Made by a program: the position numbers and the translations under genes
Source of the DNA: Sphingomonas sp. BK345
GTDB lineage: Bacteria; Pseudomonadota; Alphaproteobacteria; Sphingomonadales; Sphingomonadaceae
Assembly: GCF_014193845.1 (NCBI RefSeq)
Contig: NZ_JACHZX010000001.1
Location: forward strand, 682,001-746,000
Direction of reading: 5' to 3'
Length of the DNA: 64,000 bases
Notes under the pieces: generated by a model
What the model saw: the letters and a program-made list of their open reading frames with translations, nothing else
What the model was told of the DNA's origin: nothing
Database searches by the model: none
In this document: positions 1 to 10,864 of the stretch, one piece after another
Numbering within the stretch: position 1 is the stretch's first letter
Layout of the letters: every line of letters begins with the position of its first letter

Positions 1-1405
1 CGTCCAGCATCGCCACCATCTCCGCCGCGAGCAGCGACAGCGTGTCGTCGCGCGCGCCCATCACCACGATCCGGTCCCCCGGCCGCGCCACCGCGACGCA
101 GTGCGCCGCCGCGCTCGCGCGATCGGGGATGTGGATCGCCTGCCGCCCCGCCACGCCCACGTCGCGCACCACGTCGGCGCTGGTCACCTCGCGCGTCACC
201 GTGCCGCCCTGGTAGACCGGGTCGGGCAGCACCAGCAGGTCGTCTGCCGCCAGTCGCCCCGCGAACATCGCCGCCAGCTCGACGCGCATCACCTTGAGCG
301 GGCCGTAGCCGTGCGGCTGGAACAGCACGATCAGCCGACCGGGAAAGGCGTGGAGCGTGTCGAGCGTCGCGGCGATCTTGTCGGGATTGTGCCCGAAGTC
401 GTCGATCACCGTCACGCCCGCGGCGCTGCCGACGAGATCGAAGCGGCGGCGCAGGCCCTCGAACCGCTCCACCCCCGCCACTGCGGCGTCGAGCGAGACC
501 CCCGCCGCCAGCGCCGCGCCGATCGCCGCCAGCGCGTTGGCAACGTTGTGGCGCCCCGGCACCTGCAGCGCCACCGCTCGGCGCTCGTCGCGGTGGTGAA
601 GCGTGAAGCGCGCGGCGAACGGGGCCTCCTCGACCCCGTCGGCGTACAGGTCCGCGCCCGCGTCGCGCAGCGAGAAGCGAGCCACGCGCGCGGGCGGCAG
701 GCGCAGCGCCAGCGTCGCGGCGTCGGCATTGTCGGCGTTGACCACGGCGTGGTGCGCCTTGGCGAGGAAGTCGCCGAACAGCGCGTTGAGCTCGTCGAGC
801 GACTTGTGATCGAGGCTGACGTTGTTCAGCACCGCCACCTGCGGCGCGTAGAGCGCGATCGAGCCGTCGCTCTCGTCGACCTCGCTCACATAGGCGTCGC
901 CCTGCCCCACCAGCGCGCTGGCGAAGGGGCGGTCGGCGCGCGCGACATGCTTCATCACCGCGCCGTTCATCACCGTCGGGTCGCGCCCGGCAGCGCCGAG
1001 GATCGCGGCGATCATGCCGGTGACGGTCGACTTGCCGCTCGTCCCCGCCACGCCGATCGGCAGCGCGCTGGCGTTGAACAGCCGCGCGTTGAGCTCGGCG
1101 CGCGACAGCCGCCGGCAGCCGAGCCGCGCCGCCGCGACCATGTCGGCCACGGTTTCCTCCACCGCGGCGGAGGCGACCACGATCTGCTCGGGCGCGGTGA
1201 CGCCGCTGCCGTCCTGCGCGAAGAGATCGATGCCGAGCGCGCGCAGCGCCTCGAACTTGGCGGGGACACGGCCCTGGTCGAGCCCGCGGTCGCTGCCCGC
1301 GACGGTCGCACCGCGCCCGCGCAGGATCATCGCCAGCGGCATCATCCCCGATCCGCCGATACCCACCAGAAAGAAACGCTGGTCCGCCACGTTGCCGTCA
1401 TGCAT
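1..1405 (-). CDS. Mur ligase family protein (MurC/Mpl-like), 3' end outside window
   Basis: ATP-dependent amide ligase that would join an amino acid or peptide to UDP-MurNAc in peptidoglycan synthesis or recycling. Translation from the ATG at 1405 shows 468 codons with no stop, close to full family length. The N-terminus has the Rossmann-like VGIGGSGM motif of MurC/Mpl proteins. The P-loop reads GTSGKST where MurC normally has GTHGKTT. EVDESDGS and NNVSLDHK match the central ligase domain, and FGHNPDK the C-terminal domain. The divergent neighbour is an LD-carboxypeptidase, so a recycling role (Mpl-like) is plausible, but MurC itself cannot be excluded. The first 105 bp plus 47 bp of upstream DNA recur at 2789-2941, and a foreign cassette now sits directly upstream. 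Confidence 0.85.
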   Translation of the reverse strand, partial: MHDGNVADQRFFLVGIGGSGMMPLAMILRGRGATVAGSDRGLDQGRVPAKFEALRALGIDLFAQDGSGVTAPEQIVVASAAVEETVADMVAAARLGCRRLSRAELNARLFNASALPIGVAGTSGKSTVTGMIAAILGAAGRDPTVMNGAVMKHVARADRPFASALVGQGDAYVSEVDESDGSIALYAPQVAVLNNVSLDHKSLDELNALFGDFLAKAHHAVVNADNADAATLALRLPPARVARFSLRDAGADLYADGVEEAPFAARFTLHHRDERRAVALQVPGRHNVANALAAIGAALAAGVSLDAAVAGVERFEGLRRRFDLVGSAAGVTVIDDFGHNPDKIAATLDTLHAFPGRLIVLFQPHGYGPLKVMRVELAAMFAGRLAADDLLVLPDPVYQGGTVTREVTSADVVRDVGVAGRQAIHIPDRASAAAHCVAVARPGDRIVVMGARDDTLSLLAAEMVAMLD

Positions 1406-1452
1406 GGCGCCGGGCTATCCGCCTTCACCGGGCGGGTGGCAAGCGGGAGTGT
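1300..1452. repeat. 153-bp direct repeat, copy 1
   Basis: This copy spans the first 105 bp of the intact Mur ligase gene and the next 47 bp upstream. It matches 2789-2941 at a constant offset of 1489 bp. I see a single mismatch, A at 1310 against G at 2799. Identity stops sharply at both ends. Confidence 0.95.
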
Positions 1453-1473
1453 CGGGACTTCGCCGTGCGACGC

Positions 1474-1941
1474 TCAGAATTGCTGTCCGGTCGAGCGGAC
1501 ACCCGCCAAGAGCGCGCGAGTTGCGGCACAGGGTGGTCCCAAGAGAATGTCACCGCTGAGATGCCACCGTGCGCCGCCGGCGGACCGGTCGTCGCCGATG
1601 AGCCGCACTACCCGCACCCCGCCAACAAGCCCGCCGAGATAATACCAGACGATTGTCTCGTGCCGTCCCATATAGGCGCGGAGGAACTGCCGCTCCGGCG
1701 GGCTCGTCGCCGCGGCTACATCGTTGAGTCGAAAAGGAGCGTCCCTCTCCGCGATGCGCAGATGCTGACGCGCGAACTCATCCGCAATCGCCGGCGCCGC
1801 GTTTAGCCGCTCGACCCGCCTGTATTGCTTGCCTAGACGGCAGGTAGGAAGGGTAAGCGAGGGAGGACGGCGCACGACTTCGATGCCGCCTTGCGTCAGC
1901 GCCAACGACACCAGCGGGAGCGCGGCAATAAGATTAAGCAT
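1474..1941 (-). CDS. hypothetical protein with N-terminal hydrophobic segment, cassette partner gene
   Basis: A 155-residue protein I do not recognise. It starts with a hydrophobic stretch (MLNLIAALPLVSLALTQ) that could be a signal peptide or membrane anchor, followed by a polar, Arg-rich body. A GAAGGA ribosome-binding site lies 6 nt before the ATG at 1941. It begins 35 bp after the stop of the HExxH metallopeptidase gene on the same strand, so the two are probably co-transcribed, and both lie inside the 1.3-kb segment bounded by the direct repeat. By position it could be an immunity or accessory protein for the peptidase; this is inference from context only. Transcription would continue into the Mur ligase 68 bp downstream. 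Confidence 0.6.
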   Translation of the reverse strand: MLNLIAALPLVSLALTQGGIEVVRRPPSLTLPTCRLGKQYRRVERLNAAPAIADEFARQHLRIAERDAPFRLNDVAAATSPPERQFLRAYMGRHETIVWYYLGGLVGGVRVVRLIGDDRSAGGARWHLSGDILLGPPCAATRALLAGVRSTGQQF

Positions 1942-1976
1942 GAGCCGTCCTTCAACGTTCTAATTACTTGGATCGG

Positions 1977-2660
1977 TTAACCACAGCTCTGATCCCCCCG
2001 CGAGATCGAATAGGTTGTAGAGGCAATCGAGTCAGTGTTCGTATATTTTCCATCACCATGCGTGGTTCGGCCTGCCTCAAACTTAGTGCCAAAGTAGCCG
2101 TTATATCCGGTGGCAATCTTGTTCGCCTTATCGATTGCATCCATTTCGGGAGATCCGGGCAAAGCGGCATGACATATCTCGTGCGCCAGCGCCAGAACCG
2201 CGGGAACAGACTTAGTCACTCCATTTTCATCCCAGCTAGGGTAAGAAAAGGGATCCCACGACACAGTGTTGTTTTGAGTGTCAAACAGATCCTGTTTGCC
2301 ACCATCCGCCGTATCAATCCTGATTAGATTAAAGGCTGCGTTGTTTGAGTGCGCCTGGTCGATCACCTGCCTGGCGGTTGCCGAGCCTTCATAAAGCTTG
2401 TTCATTGCGTCGTCGAACCCGCTCTTCGCCGGCTGACACCATGTACGACCGCTTACTTTGAATGTCGGCGGCGTGGGTGTACCGCCGCCGATGATGATCG
2501 GTGTGCCGACGTCAGCGGCGGGTGGCGGGTTCTTCCCGACGACCACGACTTCGGGCCCGGGCTCGGTGCCTTCCTCGCATGGCTGACCATCTGGCTGCGG
2601 ACACGGACCGGCTCCGGCTGTGTGATACACCAATTCCGCAGTATCTACCTCAGTCATCAC
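1977..2660 (-). CDS. putative zinc metallopeptidase with HEICH motif (M91/effector-like), toxin candidate
   Basis: A 227-residue protein with the zinc-peptidase motif HExxH at residues 160-164 (HEICH) inside ALAHEICHAALPG. The preceding block (NNTVSWDPFSYPS...) resembles the substrate-groove strand before the HExxH helix in M91-type effector peptidases. The first 70 residues are Pro/Gly-rich low complexity and contain PEVVVVGKNPPP, which looks like the linkers that precede C-terminal toxin domains in larger secreted proteins. I see no signal peptide. The start is GTG at 2660 or ATG at 2657. Base composition is less GC-rich than the neighbours, consistent with transfer. The family assignment is tentative; another HExxH clan is possible. 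Confidence 0.6.
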   Translation of the reverse strand: MMTEVDTAELVYHTAGAGPCPQPDGQPCEEGTEPGPEVVVVGKNPPPAADVGTPIIIGGGTPTPPTFKVSGRTWCQPAKSGFDDAMNKLYEGSATARQVIDQAHSNNAAFNLIRIDTADGGKQDLFDTQNNTVSWDPFSYPSWDENGVTKSVPAVLALAHEICHAALPGSPEMDAIDKANKIATGYNGYFGTKFEAGRTTHGDGKYTNTDSIASTTYSISRGDQSCG

Positions 2661-2788
2661 TATGCCTCGCTCACTTGATGAGGCTGACGCAATTGTACAT
2701 TGTTGGATGACGATTTCACTTATATCTGCGATTAGGAAACCGTTGACTACGCCATCACGGCATTTTCAGAGTGATAATCTCTTCCGTT
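2661..2788 (-). promoter_or_regulatory. AT-rich upstream region of the cassette
   Basis: An unusually AT-rich stretch for this window, between the metallopeptidase start and the second direct-repeat copy. It is the natural place for the cassette promoter on the minus strand. I cannot assign -35 and -10 boxes with confidence. Confidence 0.35.
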
Positions 2789-2894
2789 CGACGGTCGCGC
2801 CGCGCCCGCGCAGGATCATCGCCAGCGGCATCATCCCCGATCCGCCGATACCCACCAGAAAGAAACGCTGGTCCGCCACGTTGCCGTCATGCAT
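2766..2894 (-). pseudogene. truncated duplicate of the Mur ligase N-terminus
   Basis: Reading from the ATG at 2894, the first 35 codons are those of the intact gene that starts at 1405 (MHDGNVADQRFFLVGIGG...). At the repeat boundary the frame runs into unrelated sequence (ERKRLSL) and stops at 2766. It is a 42-codon remnant created by the duplication that brackets the cassette and cannot encode a ligase. Confidence 0.85.
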
Positions 2895-2941
2895 GGCGCC
2901 GGGCTATCCGCCTTCACCGGGCGGGTGGCAAGCGGGAGTGT
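2789..2941. repeat. 153-bp direct repeat, copy 2
   Basis: Same sequence and orientation as 1300-1452 with one mismatch. It ends 5 bp before the LD-carboxypeptidase start codon, so the original junction between the divergent Mur ligase and carboxypeptidase genes is preserved here, with the ligase end cut off after 105 coding bases. Confidence 0.95.
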
Positions 2942-2946
2942 GCGCG

Positions 2947-3762
2947 ATGCGGATCGGAGTGCTGGCGGCGAGCAGCGTCGCCAACCCGGACGTGATCGCG
3001 CCGGTCTCGGCCTTCGCCGCGCTCGCCTTCCCCGAGATCGATCTGGTCTTCCACCCGCAATGCTACGCGCACGACGGGCATTTCGCCGGCTCGGATGCGG
3101 TGCGCGCCGCCGCCTTCCTCGAGTACGCCAACGATCCCGCCTTCGACGGCATCTGGTTCCTGCGCGGCGGCTATGGCTCGAACCGGTTGCTCGCGACGAT
3201 CATGCCGCAGCTGGGCGAGGCGGCGCGGCGCAAGACCTATCTCGGCTATTCCGACGTCGGCTTTCTGCTCGGCGCGCTCTACGCGCGGCGGATCGGCCAT
3301 CCGGTGCACGGGCCGATGGCGAGCGATATCCGGCGCCACGGTGGCGACGCGACGGTGGCGCGCGCGCTCGGCTGGTTCGCGCGGCGCGACCGCGCCGGGC
3401 TGGAGCCGGGGCTCGACGGCCGTCCCGCGGCGGCGTTCAACCTCTCGATCCTCGCCGCGCTGGTCGGCACGCCCTACCTCCCCGACCTCGCCGACCATGT
3501 GCTGATCGTCGAGGAGGTGTCCGAGGCGATGTACGCGATCGACCGCATGCTGTTCACGCTCGGCAACGCCACCCAGCTGCGCAGCCTGGCGGGCGTACGG
3601 CTCGGCGCGGTGACCGCGGTGAAGGAGAACGACCCCGCCTGGGGCGAGCCGCTCGACGGGATGATGACGCGCTGGTGCGGCGAGCTGGGGGTGCCGTATC
3701 TCGGCCGCGCCGAGGTGGGGCACACGCAGACGAACCGGGTGGTGCCGTTCGGGGTGGCGTGA
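2947..3762 (+). CDS. LD-carboxypeptidase, peptidase family S66
   Basis: Cytoplasmic serine carboxypeptidase that removes the terminal D-Ala from recycled tetrapeptides. The 271-residue product has the S66 layout: FLRGGYGSNR (nucleophile region is usually GGYG followed by a Ser), YLGYSDVGFLLGAL, and C-terminal EEVSEAMYAIDRML and GHTQTN with the distal Glu and His. The start is the ATG at 2947, just outside the direct repeat; an open frame extends upstream to 2662 but only through duplicated and cassette DNA. Its divergent partner before the cassette inserted was the Mur ligase, which fits muropeptide recycling. Confidence 0.88.
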   Translation: MRIGVLAASSVANPDVIAPVSAFAALAFPEIDLVFHPQCYAHDGHFAGSDAVRAAAFLEYANDPAFDGIWFLRGGYGSNRLLATIMPQLGEAARRKTYLGYSDVGFLLGALYARRIGHPVHGPMASDIRRHGGDATVARALGWFARRDRAGLEPGLDGRPAAAFNLSILAALVGTPYLPDLADHVLIVEEVSEAMYAIDRMLFTLGNATQLRSLAGVRLGAVTAVKENDPAWGEPLDGMMTRWCGELGVPYLGRAEVGHTQTNRVVPFGVA

Positions 3763-3797
3763 GGGGCGGTCATCGTTGATCCACCTCATTCCCTCTT

Positions 3798-3893
3798 CCT
3801 GTTCCCCGGCGAAGGCCGGGGCCCAGATGGGGGACGCGAGTAAATCCCACTACGGCCCTCCCGACTGGGCCCCGGCCTTGGCCGGGGAACAGG
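3798..3893. repeat. intergenic inverted repeat, family D
   Basis: Two arms around CCCCGGCGAAGGCCGGGG and its near complement, facing each other across about 40 bp. It fills most of the gap between the convergent ldc and groEL genes. Related copies lie near 35541, 41294 and 61251. Confidence 0.8.
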
Positions 3894-3932
3894 TGATGCG
3901 ATAAAGCGCAACGCCCCTGCCCCCATACGACA

Positions 3933-3962
3933 ACACCCGGGCAGCGCATACTGCCCGGGTGT
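3933..3962 (-). terminator. hairpin terminator downstream of groEL
   Basis: A perfect 12-bp stem, ACACCCGGGCAG paired with CTGCCCGGGTGT, with a 6-nt loop. It lies 84 bp past the groEL stop, between convergent genes, so it may work in both directions. There is no long T-run. Confidence 0.65.
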
Positions 3963-4045
3963 CGCTCGTCTCGTGCGAGACGGATCGGCGGACCGACCGT
4001 GACTGGCCCCGCCCCGGCCTGAGCCGGCGCGGGACCGTCAGCGGC

Positions 4046-5701
<1,656 letters not shown>

Positions 5702-5744
5702 TCAGATGAACGATTGTTGATAACGTTGAGTTGCCGGGACGGTC

Positions 5745-6032
5745 TCAGGCGATGACGCCGAGGATGTCCGACTCCTTCATGATCAGCAGGTCCTCGCCGT
5801 TGACCTTGACCTCGGTGCCCGACCACTTGCCGAACAGGATGCGGTCGCCGGCCTTGACGTCGAGCGGGGTGACCTTGCCGTCCTCGGCCTTGACACCGGT
5901 GCCGGCGGCGACGACCTCGCCCTCCTGCGGCTTCTCCTTGGCGGTGTCCGGGATGATGATCCCGCCGGCCGTCTTCTCTTCCGCCTCAACGCGGCGGACG
6001 AGAACGCGGTCGTGCAACGGACGAAAGTTCAT
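5745..6032 (-). CDS. groES: co-chaperonin GroES (10 kDa)
   Basis: Heptameric lid of the GroEL chamber. The 95-residue protein starts [29 protein letters not shown], which includes the mobile-loop region that contacts GroEL, and has the roof-loop and C-terminal strands of the family. It is the first gene of the groESL operon, and the CIRCE operator lies 35 bp upstream of its ATG. Confidence 0.99.
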   Translation of the reverse strand: MNFRPLHDRVLVRRVEAEEKTAGGIIIPDTAKEKPQEGEVVAAGTGVKAEDGKVTPLDVKAGDRILFGKWSGTEVKVNGEDLLIMKESDILGVIA

Positions 6033-6066
6033 TGCTCTTACCTCTCTAAAGGTATGTGACAGTTGT

Positions 6067-6093
6067 TTGGCACTCCCGTGGGGCGAGTGCCAG
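6067..6093 (-). promoter_or_regulatory. CIRCE operator (HrcA site) of groESL
   Basis: TTGGCACTC, a 9-bp spacer, then GAGTGCCAG. This is the CIRCE inverted repeat (consensus TTAGCACTC-N9-GAGTGCTAA) with one change per arm at symmetric positions. It lies directly upstream of groES, where HrcA is known to repress heat-shock operons. Confidence 0.9.
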
Positions 6094-6161
6094 CGCCCCG
6101 CATATGTGGGGCGTGCCCGCGGCGGTCAACCGGGGTTGCGCGATTTTTCGGGAACCGTGCG

Positions 6162-7577
6162 TCAGGCCGTGCGTGCGGCCGGGTCAGGCAGCAGGCCGAG
6201 CCGCGCGCGCACCGACCAGCGCCAGATCAGCAGCGCCGAGACGACGCCGAGCCCGGCGGCGAGCCCCCACCAGATGCCGATCGCGCCCCAGCCAAAGGTG
6301 AAGCCGAGCAGCGCGGCGATGCCGAAGCCGATCACCCAATAGCCGAACACCTGGATCATCATCGGCACGCGCGTGTCCTGCACGCCGCGCAGCACGCCGG
6401 CGGCGACCGCCTGCGCGCCGTCGACCAGCTGGAACACCGCGGCGACGCCGAGCAGTTCGACCGCGAGCGCGGCCACCGCCACCTCGCGCGCCGGATCGAC
6501 ATAGGCGCGCACCAGCACCCCCGGCACCGCCCAGAGGATCGAGGCGCTGACGACCATCACCGCGATGCCGGACACGGTCGCGACCCCGCCCGCGCGCCCG
6601 ACCCAGCGCGGGTCGGCGGCGCCATAGGCCAAGCCGACGCGGATCGTCGCCGCCTGCGCCAGCCCGAACGGGACCTGGAAGGCGACCGCGGCGATGTTGA
6701 GGGCGACCGCGTGCGCGTCGATCGCGGTGACCGAGATCAGCCCCATCAGCAGCGCGGCGCCGCCGAACAGGCCGCCCTCCGCCATCCAGCCGAGCGCGAT
6801 CGGCGCGCCGAGCTTGGCGATCTCGATCATCCGCGGCCATTCGGTGCGCCACCAATTGCCGAACAGGTGGAAGCGGCGCAGCCGGCGATCGGTCGACAGG
6901 ATCACCGCGTAGCTCGCCGCGGTGGCGAGCGAGGTGAGCAGGCTCGCGATCGCGGCGCCCTCCAGCCCCAGCGCGGGGAAGCCGGCGTTGCCGAAGACGA
7001 GGCACCAGTTGGCGGTGACCGCGACGCCGAGCGCGAGCAAGGTCACCACCAGCGCCCAGCCCGGCCGCCCGAGCGCGGCGGCGGTGAGCCGCATCAGCGC
7101 CGCCGCCACCGCGAAGGGCGCGGCGAGCGAGAGCAAGCGGCAGAAGCTGCCCGCGCGCGCCGCCACTGCGGCGTCCTGCCCGGCGAGGCGCAGGATCGGC
7201 TCGGCGAGGTTGAGCAGCGCGATCACCACCAGCGAACCCGCCGCGGCGAGCCACAAAGCCATGCGGAACGAGCGCCGCACCTGCCGCACCGCGCCGATGC
7301 GGCGCCCGAGCGCGGCAGCGATCAGCGGCTCGGCCGCGCCGACCAGCCCGACCAGCGCGAAGGCGAGCAGGTTGAACAGGAACACGCCCAGCGTGGCGGC
7401 GGCGAACTCGACCGGCCCGAGCCGCGCGACGAACACGACGTCGATCGCGAACACCGCCATCTGGAGCAGGTTGGCGCCGACCAGCGGCCCCGCCAGCGCG
7501 GCGAGTGCGCGCAGCTCGCGCTGCCACGTGGCGGGCGCCCGCTCGGTCAGTGGGTGGAGGGTGGCGGCACCATGCAT
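6162..7577 (-). CDS. MATE family multidrug efflux transporter
   Basis: Inner-membrane cation-coupled drug exporter of the NorM/MATE family. The 471-residue protein has about twelve hydrophobic helices in two similar halves. The first half starts LAGPLVGANLLQMAVFAIDVVFVARLG and the second begins near APIALGWMAEGGLFGGAALLMG, both typical MATE repeats, with QVPFGLAQAATIRVG matching the conserved helix-8 signature. It stands alone, downstream of groES. Substrate unknown. Confidence 0.92.
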   Translation of the reverse strand: MHGAATLHPLTERAPATWQRELRALAALAGPLVGANLLQMAVFAIDVVFVARLGPVEFAAATLGVFLFNLLAFALVGLVGAAEPLIAAALGRRIGAVRQVRRSFRMALWLAAAGSLVVIALLNLAEPILRLAGQDAAVAARAGSFCRLLSLAAPFAVAAALMRLTAAALGRPGWALVVTLLALGVAVTANWCLVFGNAGFPALGLEGAAIASLLTSLATAASYAVILSTDRRLRRFHLFGNWWRTEWPRMIEIAKLGAPIALGWMAEGGLFGGAALLMGLISVTAIDAHAVALNIAAVAFQVPFGLAQAATIRVGLAYGAADPRWVGRAGGVATVSGIAVMVVSASILWAVPGVLVRAYVDPAREVAVAALAVELLGVAAVFQLVDGAQAVAAGVLRGVQDTRVPMMIQVFGYWVIGFGIAALLGFTFGWGAIGIWWGLAAGLGVVSALLIWRWSVRARLGLLPDPAARTA

Positions 7578-7702
7578 CGCGGCGTGCCGTAGAGGAGATT
7601 GTGCCGCGGTGCACGCGGGTGTTCGCCGGGGCGCGGCGACGGGCGCGGCGGCAGCCTCGCGGCTGCGCTTCGAGACGAAGCTTCGGCGAGCTCAGCCCCT
7701 CC

Positions 7703-7789
7703 TCAGCGCGAACGGAAGGCGACCGATCCGCCACCGTTCGTGCTCTCTTCAGCGCGAACGGAAGCGACCGATCCGCCACCGTTCGTGCT
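7703..7789. repeat. tandem pair of a ~42-bp unit within an intergenic repeat region
   Basis: The unit that starts TCAGCGCGAACGGAAG and ends ACCGTTCGTGCT occurs at 7703-7744 and again at 7749-7789, differing by one base of length. Each unit is itself partly palindromic (CGAACGG...CCGTTCG). Flanking sequence up to about 7830 contains CACTGAGCCCGTCGAAG, a common sphingomonad intergenic motif. The gap 7578-7869 holds nothing else I can identify. Confidence 0.75.
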
Positions 7790-7869
7790 GAGGAGCCACT
7801 GAGCCCGTCGAAGTGGCGTCTCGAAGCGGGGCCGCTACCGTGACAGCGGCTACTCTCCGCCGCGCGCCC

Positions 7870-10864
7870 TCAGAAACGCACGCTCGCGCCCGCGCTGAAG
7901 TTGCGCCCGACCAGCCCGGCATAATGCCAGCTGCTCAGGTAGTTCGGATTGCTGCCGTAGGCCGCCGACGCGAGCGGCGCGCGTGCGTCGGTGACGTTCT
8001 CCACGTTCAGGAAGAAGCGCAGCTGGTCGTTCACGGTCACGCCCGCGTTCAGGTCGACGTAGAGGAACGGCCGCACATAGCATTGCGTGCCGACGTCACC
8101 GCCCTTGTTGATCGGTGCCAGCGTATGCTGGCACGAGAGGTCGATCACGCCGCCCACGGGCGCGATGCGATCGGCCGCGACCTGCTTGATCCGGCCCACA
8201 TAATAGGTCGTCGTCGCGAGCGAGAAGGCGCCGACCTCCAGCGCGTTCTGCCAATTGCCGCGGATCCGCGGCGTGCCGCTGCCCGACGACAGCTCATATG
8301 GTCCGAGCGTCCCTGCGTAACGCTGCACCACGCCATCGGGCGTCACCAGGTCGAGCCGGAGCACGCGGGTGGCGTCGAGACGCTCGATCAGGCGGACGCC
8401 GGACGCCAGCCGGATCCGCGCGTTGGCCTGCACGTCGAGGCCCGAGCTCACCTCGTCGTTGGCGTTGACGTATGGCACGTCGAACACGAGCAGACGCGGC
8501 AGGGCCTCGGGGTTGGCCGGGTCGGGCGCGTCGACGACGTTGCAGGCGTATCCCTTGGCCACCCTGGCAAGCGCATCGCAGCCGGCGGCCTTGTTGGGCT
8601 GGCTGTAATAGGCCGCTATCGCCTCGCTCCGGCGCGGGCCACTGACGATCAGGTTCGACTTCTTGATGTGATAGTAATCGACGGTCAGGTCGAGCCAGCG
8701 CGCGGGCTTGATGATGGTGCCGAACGTAAGACTCCGCGAGACCTCCGGCAGGATGTCAGGATTGCCCCTCGCCCCGCTGCCGATGCTGTAGCTGGTGCCA
8801 TAACTCGCGTTGCCGGCATGCGCCGCGACGAAGCTCGCCGGCGGAGAGAAGGTCGAGAAGCCGGCATAGCTGCTGAGCGGATTGTTCTCGGCGAACGTCG
8901 GCGCGCGAAATCCCTGCGAGTATGTGGCGCGAAACGCGATCGGCTCGACCGGCGTGAGCTTGGCGCCGAGCTTGGGCGAGAAATGACCGTAGCCCTGCGA
9001 GTAATGGTCGTACCGGCCGGACAGATCGACATCGAGGCCGCGCGTGAACGGTGCGTTCACCTCGAAGAAGCCCGCGCTCACGGTCTGGCGGCCCTGGGCC
9101 GAGGAGGTGTTCAGCCCGTAGTAGCTCTGGTCCGCGTTCTGGCTGCGATTCATCAGCGTCTCGCGGCGCAGCTGGAAGCCGGCGCCGACGTTGAGGTCGC
9201 CGCCGCCCAGCGCCGTCACCGCCTTGATGAGCGATCCGCCGACCGTCGCCACGGTCGAGGAGGACGGCGTGATGCGGTCGGGCGAGACCTGCGCCCGCGC
9301 CGCCGCGCTGTTCTGCTCCGGATGGACGAAGTCATAGGCGCCGGTGTTGATCGCGCTCAGCAAGCCCCGGATGCTGATCGCACCATGCTGCGTGAGGTTG
9401 AAATTGTCGCGCGCGTAGACGCCGTTGAGGCGGAAGCTGAGGCCCTCTCCCAACGTCCCCGAGATACCGGCGGTGGCGCGGAACACGTCGACGTAGCGCT
9501 CGCTCGCGCCCGGGATGTCGCCGAACAGGTAATAGATGCGCGCGGCCCCCTCGCCGGGGTGGTCGGCATAAGCGGCGGCGTAGGGATTGTTCGGGTTCAG
9601 CCTCCGGTCGGCCGCGACGGCGCAGTTCACCCCGGCCGCGCAGACATAGACCGGCAGCACGATCCCCGGATTGTTCGACGCGATCGTGGGGGGAGCCGCC
9701 GAACGGCTGGATCTGGCGGATCGCGGACGGCGCGCCGGTGATGCTCAGGTCAGAGTGCGAATAGCTGCCGCTCGCGAACATCTCGAGCCGATCGCCCAGC
9801 CGCGCGGTGAGCCGGCCGGTGGTCGAGTAACGCTGCTGGCGCGGCTGGATGATCGAATAATCGTCGACGAGGTTGTGCGCGCAGCCGACGCCCTGCGCGT
9901 CCTTCTCGGTCGAGGTGAAGGTACCGTGCGGGCAGCCGTTCGGATCGAGCAGCTGATATTGTTTGGTGAGTGGCGCTCCGGCCCGGCCGGTGAGCGGATC
10001 GTTGAGATCGCTCTGCGTCACCCGCGTGACCACCGCCTGGGGGTTCGCGGCAGTCAAAGAGTCGTCGTTGCGGTTGCGATCGGCCAGGCCGCTCGGACGG
10101 AGATCGAGCGTGTTGAAGGGGTAACCGCGCGAGTGATTGGTGATGAAACCGTCGGACGTGTACTCGCTGTTAAGGTAGAAGTTGAAGCCCTGCTCCTTAT
10201 AGTCGCCGAACCCCGCGGTCAGCGTGGCGCGATAATGCGAGCCGTCGCCGTGCGCGGTGGTGCCGGCCTGGACCGAACCGTCGATGCCCTGGACGTTCTT
10301 CCGGCTGATCAGGTTGACCACGCCGCCGATCGCGTCCGCGCCGTACGTGGAGGAGGCGCCGTCCTTCAGCACCTCGATATGGTCGACGGTGCTGAGCGGG
10401 ATCGAGTTGAGGTCGACATAGGCGTTGTGCCCGTCGTCGTTGAGCGGGAAGTTGGCCGAGCGCAGCCCGTCGATCAGTATCACCGTCGAGGACACGCCGA
10501 GACCGCGCAGCGACACCGCGGCGCCCCCGGCCGAGAAGCCGTTGCGAAAGCCGGTCGAGATCGAGCCCGCGCCGTCGGCCGACACCGAGCGGATCGCTTC
10601 CTGCGCGGTGGTGATGTTGGCGCGCTCGAGTGTCGCCGCGGTCAGCACCGTGGCCGGCGAGATCAAGGTCGTGTTCGAGTCGCGGAACAGGGTACCCGTC
10701 ACGACGATCTCGTTGCGCGGCTCGAAGGGCGCTCCGGACTGCCGCTGGTCGATGTCCGGCGCCGCGGCGTCCTTCGTCTGTGCGGAGGCGGCGACCGCGG
10801 TCAGCACCGCGACGGTGGAGATGCCATGTAATACCGTCGTGCGCGCGGACTTGACCAACATCAT
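7870..10864 (-). pseudogene. TonB-dependent receptor, interrupted by a +1 frameshift
   Basis: Outer-membrane TBDR split over two frames. The N-terminal part (from ATG 10864 or 10861) has a signal peptide ending ASAQ, the EIVVTG box and a plug domain (VSLRGLGVSSTVILIDGLR, GASSTYGADAIGGVVNLI). The C-terminal part continues from about 9690 in the next frame and ends with the barrel strand NFSAGASVRF. The frames join at a run of six G at 9688-9693. Removing one base gives GGSPTIASNNPG and a continuous 997-residue protein. It could be a real inactivation, a phase-variable tract, or a sequencing error. Confidence 0.85.

Noticed and set aside
101..1642. 513-residue plus-strand open frame
   Set aside because: Antisense to the Mur ligase; Arg/His-rich composition typical of a shadow frame in high-GC DNA.
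6184..7779. 531-residue minus-strand frame overlapping the MATE gene
   Set aside because: Same strand but other frame; low-complexity Arg/Ala composition, no domain, and the MATE frame is convincing.
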